Assembly (NCBI GenBank): GCA_963971425.1
Contig: OZ020516.1
Location: forward strand, 12,016,593-12,080,592
Origin: Bryoerythrophyllum caledonicum
Taxonomy: Eukaryota > Streptophyta > Bryopsida > Pottiales > Pottiaceae
Length of the DNA stretch: 64,000 nt
Direction: 5' to 3'
Position 1 is the first letter of the stretch; each line of letters opens with the position of its first letter. The notes beneath the pieces are model-generated. The model saw nothing but the letters and a program-made list of their open reading frames with translations. It did not search any database and was not told where the DNA came from. Below, piece after piece: positions 35,289 to 50,554 of the stretch. The position numbers were made by a program, and so were the translations under genes.

Positions 35289-41457
<6,169 letters not shown>

Positions 41458-42029
41458 GGCCACGATCGTCTGATGATCTCCACCTTCAAATCAAGACGGT
41501 CACTGCGACCACCCACATCGTCAGAGCGTCACATAAGAGCAAACAAACACTCTCTCGATGCGACAACCCCGCCAGGATTCTCCTCAAAGCGAGCTTCCAA
41601 ACCAGAGCGCGTTGAAAGCTACCTTCATCGATTCTCCGACGCAAACACGCTCCCTCGAACTCTTGGAGTAAAACCGAGCTGGACCATCGCGGCATACACG
41701 TCAAGCGCGAGCTTCAAACGCCAAAACCTGACCAAAAACCCTGCGCGGTGAAAGGCGATCACCCCATCGCCACACCCCGTTCATTCCTCCTCAAATCTTC
41801 ATTCATCTCGCAACCCAATCTCATCGCTCCAACAACGGACGCGATTCGTCCAATAAACCACTCCAAAAGCAGTGGAGATCGCAAAAAGATGAGAAAGCCC
41901 AAGTGCTTCTACACAAAGTTCTGCGACTCCAAACCAGACTTCGAGTTGCTGCATTCGAAGATGAGAATGTGAACCACAACCTTTAGCTATCGCAACTTGA
42001 ATCAGACCTGAAGCGTCGAGGTTTGAGAT
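41458..42029. promoter_or_regulatory. bidirectional intergenic region between RecQ and plastid-protein genes
   Basis: 572 bp separate two divergent start codons (41457 minus, 42030 plus), so the region probably serves as promoter and leader for both genes. Sequence composition is near 50 percent GC and the region contains no repeats that I recognise. Antisense and sense frames across it (for example 41413-41751 plus) look fortuitous. Confidence 0.5.
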
Positions 42030-42539
42030 ATGGCGACCATAGCGCTCACCACGCCCTTCACTCGCACTTCCCTCACAAGAACCTCCGCGTTCACCTCCTT
42101 CCAGCGTCCAAACGTGAGAATTGGAAGGATTTCTCCTTTGAGAGTGGTATCGCAGCGAACGGAAGCGGGGGACGTTGGCGCGGGCGGAGCTGCAGCGATT
42201 GCGGGGGGTTTGGTGGCGAATCCCATCGTGGCCTGGTCGCTCTACACGTTGAAGACGACGGGGTGCGGGCTGCCCCCGGGCCCGTTCGGGCTGATCGGCG
42301 CGGCAGAGGGCGTGAGCTACCTGGCGATCCTCGCCACTGTGGGCTGGTCGACGTACACCAAGGTGAAGACGGGGTCCGGGCTGCCGTCCGGCCCCGCAGG
42401 CCTCCTCGGCGCCGTCGAGGGCCTCTCCTACCTCAGCCTGCTCGCCATCCTCGTCGTGTTCGGCTTGCAGTACCTCGATCTCGGCTTCATCCCGGGGCCC
42501 GTTCCCAGCGACCTCTGCTTCGGTTCGCCCTCCTCGTAG
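42030..42539 (+). CDS. predicted plastid-targeted small membrane protein, 169 aa
   Basis: A single-exon frame starts ATG 42030 (MATIALTTPFTRTSLTRTSA) and ends TAG 42537-42539. The first 45 or so residues are rich in Ser, Thr, Arg and Ala and poor in acids, as in chloroplast transit peptides. Residues about 53-150 hold two related segments: KTTGCGLPPGPFGLIGAAEG-VSYLAI and KTGSGLPSGPAGLLGAVEG-LSYLSL. Each is followed by a hydrophobic stretch that could span a membrane, so the mature protein looks like a tandem-repeat membrane protein of the thylakoid or envelope. I recall similar GLPxGPxGLxGAxEG proteins in plant plastids but not a defined function. GC-rich third positions contrast with the flanks. 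It is divergent from RecQ with 572 bp between starts; shared function is not implied. Long frames on the other strand and in the +2 frame over this gene are shadows. Confidence 0.85.
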   Translation: MATIALTTPFTRTSLTRTSAFTSFQRPNVRIGRISPLRVVSQRTEAGDVGAGGAAAIAGGLVANPIVAWSLYTLKTTGCGLPPGPFGLIGAAEGVSYLAILATVGWSTYTKVKTGSGLPSGPAGLLGAVEGLSYLSLLAILVVFGLQYLDLGFIPGPVPSDLCFGSPSS

Positions 42540-42591
42540 TTCGCCGACTCTGCAATCGTGTATCATAATTCTTTTCGCAATGGAATTTTAA

Positions 42592-42855
42592 ATCGGAGCT
42601 TGCCTAGAGTTTGGTGCATTGGCGAGGGTTTGCGGCATTTGCTGTGTCGATGTTGCGGGAGTCTGAGTTGTGTGAGCTGGAGCGATGGAATTTTGCGTCG
42701 TGATCTGTGAGGTCGTGTTTGTAATCGGAGCTTGCCTAAAGTTTAGTGCATTGGCGAGGGTTTGTGGCATTTTCTGTGTGGATGTTGCGGAGTCTTGTGA
42801 CTACATTTCTGCGTGAGCAGCAGCGATGGAATTAATCCTTAAGTCAGTCGGGAAC
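42592..42855 (+). repeat. 132-bp tandem duplication downstream of the plastid-protein gene
   Basis: ATCGGAGCTTGCCTAGAG at 42592 recurs as ATCGGAGCTTGCCTAAAG at 42724. Both copies contain GTGCATTGGCGAGGGTTTG and GATGTTGCGG and end near AGCGATGGAATT. It lies 53 bp after the stop codon and so probably within or near the 3' UTR. Confidence 0.85.
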
Positions 42856-43149
42856 CGTATAATAAAATTGTATTGAAGTATTATAACTTTTGTTATACGG
42901 TACCGTATTTTCTATAATTCCATTTTAAAGTTTCATCTGTGTGTTTCATTGCTATAGCAATGAATTTTATTTTTAAAATGTTCTTTTAGTAGTGGGGTTA
43001 TTGTAGATTTGTTTTCTAATGTATATAGTAACAATCTCTTTCACTTTCAAATGTTTTCAATAACTATGTAAATATAATGTGGTTTCTATTAAAAATTCAA
43101 TTGGAATATGTGGTGTGATTTATTTATACATTAAAACAAACAATACTAA
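42856..43149. other. AT-rich, no feature seen
   Basis: About 300 bp of AT-rich sequence between the duplicated 3' flank and the Harbinger-like element. No gene or repeat recognised. Confidence 0.5.
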
Positions 43150-43180
43150 GGGTCGCTTTACACTACGGTGGAGAGCTCCA

Positions 43181-43585
43181 CTAAGGTTGGATGACCTATA
43201 ACCACCAACTTAAGCTTGTTGACCTATTTATAGCGTTTGTATACGTGGTAAGACATTTTTTGGGAATTCAAAATAGGATTTCATGAATATTGCAATTGTC
43301 GTGACCATTTATTTCTTCATATTGAAATTGCTACAAATTTTCAAAGTGGATAGTAAGCCGTGACCCATTCCTCGACTTACCATACTCTCTATTTCCACAC
43401 TAAGTTGTACCAATAACCACTTCTGCATTGACTAAAAACCGGCAGCTTTGAACCAATCATGAACTAACACCCAATCATATGTGACTTCCTAAAATTTCGG
43501 AAATGGGATGGGTCTGTGGTGGTTTTAGTCCACTTTACCTTGTCCATTATGGGGTTTGTGGTGGTTATAGGTCATCCAACCTTAG
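43181..43585. mobile_element. 405-bp MITE, copy 1
   Basis: Its terminal inverted repeats are perfect over 27 bp, starting CTAAGGTTGGATGACCTATA. It is nested inside the left TIR of the Harbinger-like element. The second copy is at 49124-49528, also exactly 405 bp; I count about 14 differences between the copies. I find no clean target duplication. Confidence 0.92.
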
Positions 43586-44169
43586 TCGGTCAAGAGGTTT
43601 TGGCCAAGACATGGTTATTTGACGCCAGCGGTGGATGCTGGACAAGATAAAAAAAAGACAATAAAATATCGCATGAAAAAGCCTTCACCAGTCTATAGTG
43701 TAAACACCATCCGGTGATGTCTTTCGGCCAACTTCACAAGGTGAAGTCCACCAGTGAACTTCATCACCAAAAGAGTTTAGACTTGTCAATAGGAACACAA
43801 TCCCTAATGGTCCCCGTGGACATATTACGTATGTTTTTGGGATGCATTCAACATTAAAATTCTGTAACTTTTGCATCTAGGGCTCAAATCTAGTAAAACT
43901 TGTTGGAAAAAATGCATCAAGTACTTGTCTAGTTTATGTAATAAAAAATTTAGATCAATTCAATATATAATGAAATTTTGGGACTCATTTTTGTATATGG
44001 GGTTTAATTCTAGTTCTTGTATGGAAAACATTGTCAAGGATGGAGAAGAGAAATCCCATGTTCATTGTATGAAGAACTACTCTTCTCCACAATATAGCAC
44101 ATGTGTTCTTCTTGTTCTTCCTCTCCAATTTTCCTCTCTTGTATACTGGTATAGCATCATGAGCATTGA

Positions 44170-45189
44170 GCAAGCTTGTCCTCTCTGTAAGACTTGAAAA
44201 TGGTCTCAAACTTCTTTCGACATGCTTCAGGAGTGCAAGAAGATCTAGGAATTGTAGGAAGCATTCATCCTTAAAGTGGAATCCAAACCTGCAAAAAAAG
44301 TAGCATGTTAGAAAAATATTTGTTTTTATATGTTAATGCATATAGAAATGCTCAAAAACAATGCCTAAATCTTTGCAAATGACTTTGAAAAATTGCAGAA
44401 GTAAATAATAAAACTTAGGATAGTAAGGAGTTCAAAATTAAATACAATTTGATTGAAATATATTTTAGTAGCTTAAATATGATGGAAGTATCTTATGCTA
44501 AAACATTATGACGTCATGGAAGTTGTAGTCATGAAAATGGACATTGGCAAATCAATACATTGTGACATGTACTAAAATGATTTCCAAAAATTCAATATTA
44601 TTTGTAGTCATATTAAAAAAATGTAAAAAAAAACTAGAAGACATAACAAAGTTTTTCAACAAACTCTAGTGAATTCACACTCAATATAAAAGTTATAGAT
44701 CTTCAACATTGAGAGCAATCTAAAAATGTCAACTGAAGAAAATTTAACGACAATAAATGAAGAGCATGCTCTGCTTTTTAGCACTCCTCACAAATTCTAC
44801 GTACATTTCACCTCGAATTGCAATAAGCTGTTCAACATCACCATTCGGCCAATTCTTCTTCTCCTCCATGTCATCTTCTTCAACCTTCACCTTTTTGGCT
44901 TTCTTCTTGGTTGGAGTCTTCTTCTTCATAGGTCCACCTCTTCCCCTGTTTGTGGGTTCAACAATCTGACAATCTTCATGTTCCTCTACTTTCTCCCCTC
45001 CAACATCCAAATTGTTCTCATATAGTTCACTTTCTCCAATCAATGCATATTAATTGGTTGAAGAAGGATATTGAATATAGGACTTGAACGCACTCTCACT
45101 CTTAGTTGGAAGACCAAAATATTCTCACTACCCACATATTCTTCTTCTTCGCTCCAAGTGAACGGAATTTGCGAGAAACTAGCCATTCT
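44170..45189 (-). pseudogene. Myb/trihelix-like ORF1 of the Harbinger-like element
   Basis: Harbinger elements encode a Myb/SANT-type DNA-binding protein that works with the transposase. On the minus strand, ATG 45189 opens MASFSQIPFTWSEEEEYVGS. After a possible intron, MIGESELYENNLD continues (45043 to about 44760) with a basic PMKKKTPTKKKAKKVK tract and then KNWPNGDVEQLIAIRGEMYV, the Trp-containing first helix of a trihelix/Myb-like domain. A third piece near 44240-44175 reads ACRKKFETIFKSYREDKLAQ, which matches the last helix of such domains. The pieces lie in different frames and are separated by non-coding sequence, so they are either exons or decayed. Domain identity comes from the motifs; the joining is inference. 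Confidence 0.6.
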
Positions 45190-45451
45190 TATGGAGAAAA
45201 AGTAACAAATATTGAACTTCTTCTTGAAACACAAGCTCCACAATCATATTATTGACAATTCAAAAACAATTTGAAATTCAATGGCAATACATCGGTCAAT
45301 GCAAAAAAATGAAGTAGAATCCTATGCAAAAAAGTGAAGTGAAATTCAATGCAAAACACATTTAGACTATAGAAAATGACATTCAACCTCAAAAGCACAA
45401 GAAGAACCAAAATGCAAGAACCTCAATGGTAAGAAAAGTTGCAAGAAATCC

Positions 45452-45845
45452 ATCTATGGCTGAACCTCCTTGTACTAAATGCAAGTCAGTCATTCAAAAC
45501 ATATTGATTTGGTTTGAAATTTGAACCACCCAAACAAGACAAAAATGCGCAACTTTTTCAACAAAAGTCATTAAAAAAAAGACCTTGCATGAGGAAGATA
45601 CAAGACACCAAAGTTGCAGCCTTCAAAAGTTACCTTGAAACATTTATGGCCGAACCTCCTTGTACTAAACTACAAGCCAGTCACTTAAAACGTATCAAAT
45701 TGGTCTAAAATTTGAACCACAAAAACTAGACAAAAATGCGCAACTACCCAAATAAATATCATTGAAAATAGACCTTCCATGAGGAAGATATAAGACGCCA
45801 AATTTGCAGCCTTCAAAAGTTACCCTAAAACATCTATGGCTAAAA
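45452..45845 (+). repeat. ~190-bp tandem duplication inside the Harbinger-like element
   Basis: ATCTATGGCTGAACCTCCTTGTACT at about 45452, ATTTATGGCCGAACCTCCTTGTACT at about 45643 and a truncated ATCTATGGCTAAA at about 45833 mark the units. Both full units contain GACAAAAATGCGCAACT and CATGAGGAAGATA. Confidence 0.85.
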
Positions 45846-46379
45846 AAAATTATATTATAATGAAAGTTGTTCTTCTCCAGTGGCCAGTTTCTTGTCCGGG
45901 GGGTTGAGGCCAGAGAAGAAACTAAATCACCAGTCTAGAAGAACTCTTTCAAAAAGTGGTGCCACATGGGCGGCCAAGTCATTTTTCATCCATGCTTGAA
46001 GTTCTCCACCAGTCAAGTCTTGGCCGTAGTTTAAACTCGATCCAGTGAAGAACAAAACTTTCTCCAATCATACTGCTCCATTTCCCTTGAATTCTTGACT
46101 GGTGAACTTCTCCACCGTAGTGTAAAGCAGCCCTAAGTGCAATGATACATTGTTAGAATATCCATTAAATTTGACAAATGTACATGGTAGAAATTGCAAA
46201 GCTCAAATTTAAATAAAATGATTCCAGGAACTTTGCAAAGAATATTGGTTAATTTTTAAAGAAAATTTGTTCAACATGCATTACATATGATACTTACAAT
46301 AGTTGTATACATATATATTAGTTAATTTTTCATGAACTTACATATTTGACGCATGTGTTAATAAAAGCATGTGCAATCC

Positions 46380-46650
46380 AATGTTTATAAATATAGTAGG
46401 AGAAGGAGTCGGCGTGAGAGAGTTGGAGAGAAGGGGAGTCAGGATTGAGAGGGTAAGAGCTGGGATTGAGAGGAGGCAGTCAAAGGAGAAGGTTTGACAA
46501 GAGAGGGTTAGGTCAGGGAAGGGGGGAATTGAGACATGTCGGAGAGGGAAGGGGGGAGTCCAGATAGAGAGGGGGAGAGGGTTGGGTTAGAGAGGGGAGT
46601 CATGGAAGAAGATTAGGGGGGGTCTACGGAGTCGGGACATAGATTCAGGG
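46380..46650 (+). repeat. purine-rich GA/GGGG tract
   Basis: About 270 bp almost devoid of pyrimidines in runs, built from GAGAGG, GGGGAGTC and GGGATTGAGAG elements. It lies between the Harbinger-like element and the pogo-like transposase remnant and could belong to the latter's 5' flank. Confidence 0.6.
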
Positions 46651-46839
46651 GGAGTATTTAAAAGTATTGGCATTTCGTTTCATTCATTTTGAATTGAGTA
46701 ATTATTTTGTTTTTATTTCTTTGAGGCGATTCTAACGTCATGGAGTAAGAAAAGATCTATCTCATAATTGAATATGAGTTTCACTCTTTCAATTGTTGAG
46801 CCTTAGTCAAGGGTTCCAATAGGCAAAGGTCACAAATTT

Positions 46840-48369
46840 ACATTGTAGGAGCAATAAGAAATTATTTCTCATCACGAGGGAGTATTGGCTCCAGGTCAAA
46901 AGATTATGAACAAGGCTTTGTGTGAGTGGACAAATGCTAAGTTCAATGCTTCAACTTCTCATATGACTATTAATAGTCTGTTGAAACAGAAGGGACTGAA
47001 TACTATGGTCATTGGTGTGGGCAACTTGGGTGATTTGAAGCGCATGAGAAAGGCTCAATGTCCAAAAGTGGAAGCAATTACTTTCGCTTGGTTTATTAGA
47101 ATGCAGGAGAAGGGGGTTGTTTTATCATACGATCTCGTGATAATTGCCACAAAGTTGTTATGGAGAGATGCAAGTGAGAAGGAGCTTAAATTTTTGAATG
47201 GGTGGGTAGAGAAGTTCAAGAAGAGATTTCAAATAAAAGGTTATGTTTGCCATGGAGAAGATGCATCAACGGATAGTTTAGAAGCAATTTTGAAGCAAAT
47301 AGAGGATATTAAGGCCATAGTATCGTAGTACCACATTGGTGATGTTTTTAACATGGACAAGACTAGTGTCTTTTACAGGTGAGAACCAAAGCGAGTATCT
47401 TGGAAGAAGAAGTAGAAGGAGCTTATTGCGGTGGCACTGACTGCAGATGGTGATGGAAGCATTTTCCTTCCTCCACTAATCATGAATCAATATCTAAAGC
47501 CTCGAGCTATTACTTTCATGCACATTCACAATGCAAAGAATTTGGATATTATGTAGGCTACCAATAAGAAAGCATGGATTACTATAAAGATTTATGTGTG
47601 GTTAATATTAGATTTCGAGGGCAGGATGGTGATCGCAGGGAAAGAGGAAGTATCCTTCCTTGATGATAAGTTTTTTGGACATCAAGTGCCAAATGTAGGT
47701 TTACGATTGAGGGTGACACAATTATTATTCTTACCTCCAAATACCATCAATTGCTTTCAACCTATGGATGCACACATTATTGCATCATTCAAAACCCATT
47801 ACTGGAAGTTGGTTATTCAACATCAAATAGATTGTATCATGATGGAGAAAGATTCTGCAATTGATGTGTATCAAGTTGCGATCATGGATGAGAGAGCATG
47901 GCATAGTGGAGTTATTGTATCAACAATTTAGAATTGTTGGAGGCATACATGTATTCTTTCATGTCTTGTTGAAAATCAAAGAGCTGAAGCTAGGCATTTG
48001 AAAGAGGTTGACGATGTTGCGACTTAGTAGATCGGCTTAATACATTGAACATATCATTTCACATTGAGAAAAATGATATAATGGAGGCTCATGAATTTAT
48101 CAATTACAAGCTAGAGTTTGATCTGAATCATCCTTGTGAACCTACTGATTAGGATATTATAGATTTGTTGGCCTCTAAATATCAAGAATGTGACATGGAT
48201 GAGGTTATAGTAGATTATGATGATATGATATAAGAAATTTTTGGAATAAAGACCAGAAGACGTTCTTTCTCATGTCAAGGACATTCAAGCACTTCAAAAT
48301 GACGTTTGCTATTGGCGTGTGAAGGAATCTCGTCAAACCACAATAGATTCTTTGTTTGAATTAGCTTAA
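46840..48369 (+). pseudogene. pogo/Tigger-like transposase (CENP-B HTH plus DDE), decayed
   Basis: Transposases of this group cut and paste Tc1/mariner-superfamily elements. The frame starts near 46840 (HTH residues EIISHHEGVLAPGQK) and is open from 46885. It has a CENP-B-type DNA-binding region (PKVEAITFAWFIRMQEKGVV then FLNGWVEKFKKRFQIKG), then DDE pieces: FNMDKTSVFYR (about 47350), LPPLIMNQYLKPRA, the DF-R-M-V-AG block followed by LDDKFFGHQ (about 47660), and PPNTINCFQPMDAHIIASFK (about 47735). In-frame TAG/TGA codons interrupt it near 47326, 47381, 47415 and 47554 with no frameshift to 47931. After that the frame shifts and ends with YWRVKESRQTTIDSLFELA and TAA near 48369. The stop pattern suggests point-mutation decay. 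I could not find its terminal inverted repeats. Confidence 0.85.
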
Positions 48370-49123
48370 TTGAATTACTATTCATGTTTTATTGTACTTT
48401 CATCATTCACTTTTATAAATGTTATTATATCATTTTTGAAGTCTTAAAAACGTGATTTTCAATGTGTTATGAATTTTATTTTCAAGTTTTATAAATGGTT
48501 TATTTGATAAATGTTATAACAAAATTTTGACGTCTTATAAATGTTATTTTCAATATGTATTATTTTTTATATGTGTTGTTTTACAAGTGCTATAATTTTT
48601 TCCGCTCCCGATCATTCACATTTAAAGAGGGTCGATTAAACTAATGACAAGTGTTCTGCAAGAAGTCGGGAATGTCAAGCCTCCTTGGCAAATAAAACAT
48701 CTTTTTCTGCTTCCCATGATACTATTTTGCTACCAAGTAGATCATGTCAAACTCCTCAATAAGCATCAGTGATACAATTAACGGACGGGTTGGAACCACA
48801 TGGAAGAAATTTGACTTTTTCATTCTCCAATTCACAAGTTAAGAAGCTACAAGAATATTCCGGGTTCGGTGTAGCATGGAGGCTTGTCCTTATTTACACG
48901 TCCCTCAAGGGTGCATTTTGCCATAAGTGCGTGAGCAAGATTGTACATCCTTTGAACGTCGCCCAACTCCGAAGTAGAGTTGAAAATGCAAATATCCACT
49001 TGGCGTTAATGGGTTAGAGCGTCTCTGCCGGGGCATGGGGCTCCAACAGATTTGTTGGGTTGCCATCTTTTTATCAGAAACTTTCTACACCACACTCGGT
49101 TTCCCATTGTCCCAGTCCCCAGG
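48370..49123. other. no recognisable gene
   Basis: AT-rich to about 48600, probably 3' flank of the transposase remnant, then more balanced sequence with an 82-codon frame (48769-49017) lacking recognisable motifs. Confidence 0.45.
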
Positions 49124-49528
49124 CTAAGGTTGGATGACCTATAACCACCAACTTAAGCTTGCTGACCTATTTATAGCGTTTGCATACGTGGTAAGACATT
49201 TTTTGGGAATTCAAAATAGGATTTCATGAATATTGCAATTGTCGTGACCATTTATTTCTTCATATTGAAATTGCTACAAATTTTCAAAGTGGATAGTAAG
49301 CTGTGACCCATTCCTCGACTTACCCAACTCTCTATTTCCACACTAAGTTGTACTAAAAACCACTTTTGCATTGACTAAAAACCGGCAGCTTTGAACCAAT
49401 CATGAACTGACACCCAATCATATATGACTTCCTAAAATTTCGGAAATGGGGTGGGTCTGTGGTGGTTTTAGTGCACTTTACCTTGTCCATTATGGGGTTC
49501 GTGGTGGTTATGGGTCATCCAACCTTAG
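49124..49528. mobile_element. 405-bp MITE, copy 2
   Basis: Same length and near-identical to 43181-43585, with ends CTAAGGTTGGATGACC and GGTCATCCAACCTTAG. The right TIR here has one mismatch. Confidence 0.92.
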
Positions 49529-50281
49529 TGGCGACTAGGTTGCTGGACACTAAATTTCTTCATTTTGCCAGATAGACACTAATTGGTCATTGTGTGTGGC
49601 TGCTCCCGGGCCACCATGTGGTAGCATGAGAGTGGTTGTCACCATCTCCCTACTCGTACTTGTTAGCGCTGGAACCAACTTCACCTATCTTACCTCTCTT
49701 ATGTGTCTCCGAAAAATATATTGTTTCCTGAGTTCTTGTTTCCTATGAGGCAGTGGAGAATATTTTTTGCAACTTTGGAAGCAGACGTACTCCATTTGGG
49801 TATTTTCTGCTCTCGCATGGAATTTTCTTTGCCAGGGGTGAAGATGGTCCTAAACAAAATACTTGAAGAGCACCTCCACCCCTATCCGCCCCCAATCATA
49901 GTGAGGAGGGGATATTTATAAAAACTCGGCATCATCCCCGCAATGAGCTCCACACCTCTTCGCCCCGCAATGCAGAACTTCAAATATCTTTCCTAGATCG
50001 ACAACAACAGTTGATTACTACTTCTATGTAAATTCCAAAAAGCAACAAATTGAATCAAAAAGCAACCAATTGCAGACAAGCAAACGACCAGCTCATACCC
50101 AATGCCCTCCTGGCAGTGGAATGCATAGATGGCGACTTGGCCCCCGCCCGATTAGCTTCGTCACTTCCTCTGAAGTGATGGTGGGACATGCCGCAACAAT
50201 CCCACCCACACTATCCACCAGGTTGGAGCACGGGTGGGGATGCTCTAAAACTGTTCAAGGATCGTTGGGTTGCTTTAGGAC
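49529..50281. other. intergenic, no recognisable gene
   Basis: Short frames only (49703-49921, 50070-50297); no motif or repeat recognised. It ends with the 10-bp target sequence of the next element (50272-50281). Confidence 0.45.
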
Positions 50282-50544
50282 GCCCACGGCGAATTGACTC
50301 CCTTGTTGGGAGTTACCCAAGGTGGGCCCCGTCCTTATTGCTCGTGGTCATTTTTCTGGCCCTCTTATATTGGGGGGTCCAAAGGCTTTTTTGGATTTTT
50401 GGGGACAAATTGGGGCCCACGGCCATAGGACCCTCCTTGCTATAATTAGGGCCCATCCAAAAACAAAATAGGGGCCAGGTTTGGCCCTACCACCTTGTGG
50501 CCACCTCAGGTAACTCCCAACAAGGGGGTCAATTTGCCCTCGGC
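50282..50544. mobile_element. 263-bp Mutator-like MITE with 10-bp target duplication
   Basis: The flanks GCTTTAGGAC at 50272-50281 and 50545-50554 are identical. The ends are inverted repeats of about 40 bp: GCCCACGGCGAATTGACTCC on the left and, complemented, GCCGAGGGCAAATTGACCCC on the right, both followed by CTTGTTGGGAGTTACC. Long TIRs with a 9-10 bp duplication fit a MULE-derived MITE. Confidence 0.88.
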
Positions 50545-50554
50545 GCTTTAGGAC

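Larger units (their letters stand above)
43150..46133 (-). mobile_element. PIF/Harbinger-like DNA transposon, 2984 bp
   Basis: The left end GGGTCGCTTTACACTACGGT (43150 on) and the complement of the right end GGGCTGCTTTACACTACGGT (from 46133) are inverted repeats. They are flanked on both sides by TAA (43147-43149 and 46134-46136), the TWA target typical of PIF/Harbinger. The TIR similarity continues beyond a MITE inserted at 43181-43585 (GGTCAAGAGG versus AGTCAAGAAT). Inside is a Myb/trihelix-like ORF on the minus strand. No DDE transposase ORF was found, so it is probably non-autonomous or deleted. Confidence 0.85.

Noticed and set aside
41799..42566. 255-codon minus-strand ORF over the plastid-protein gene
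   Set aside because: Arg/Glu-rich translation of a GC-rich exon read backwards; the plus frame has a transit-like N terminus and repeat structure.
42023..42568. 181-codon plus-strand ORF overlapping the plastid-protein gene
   Set aside because: Other frame of the same exon; Arg/Pro-rich low-quality composition.
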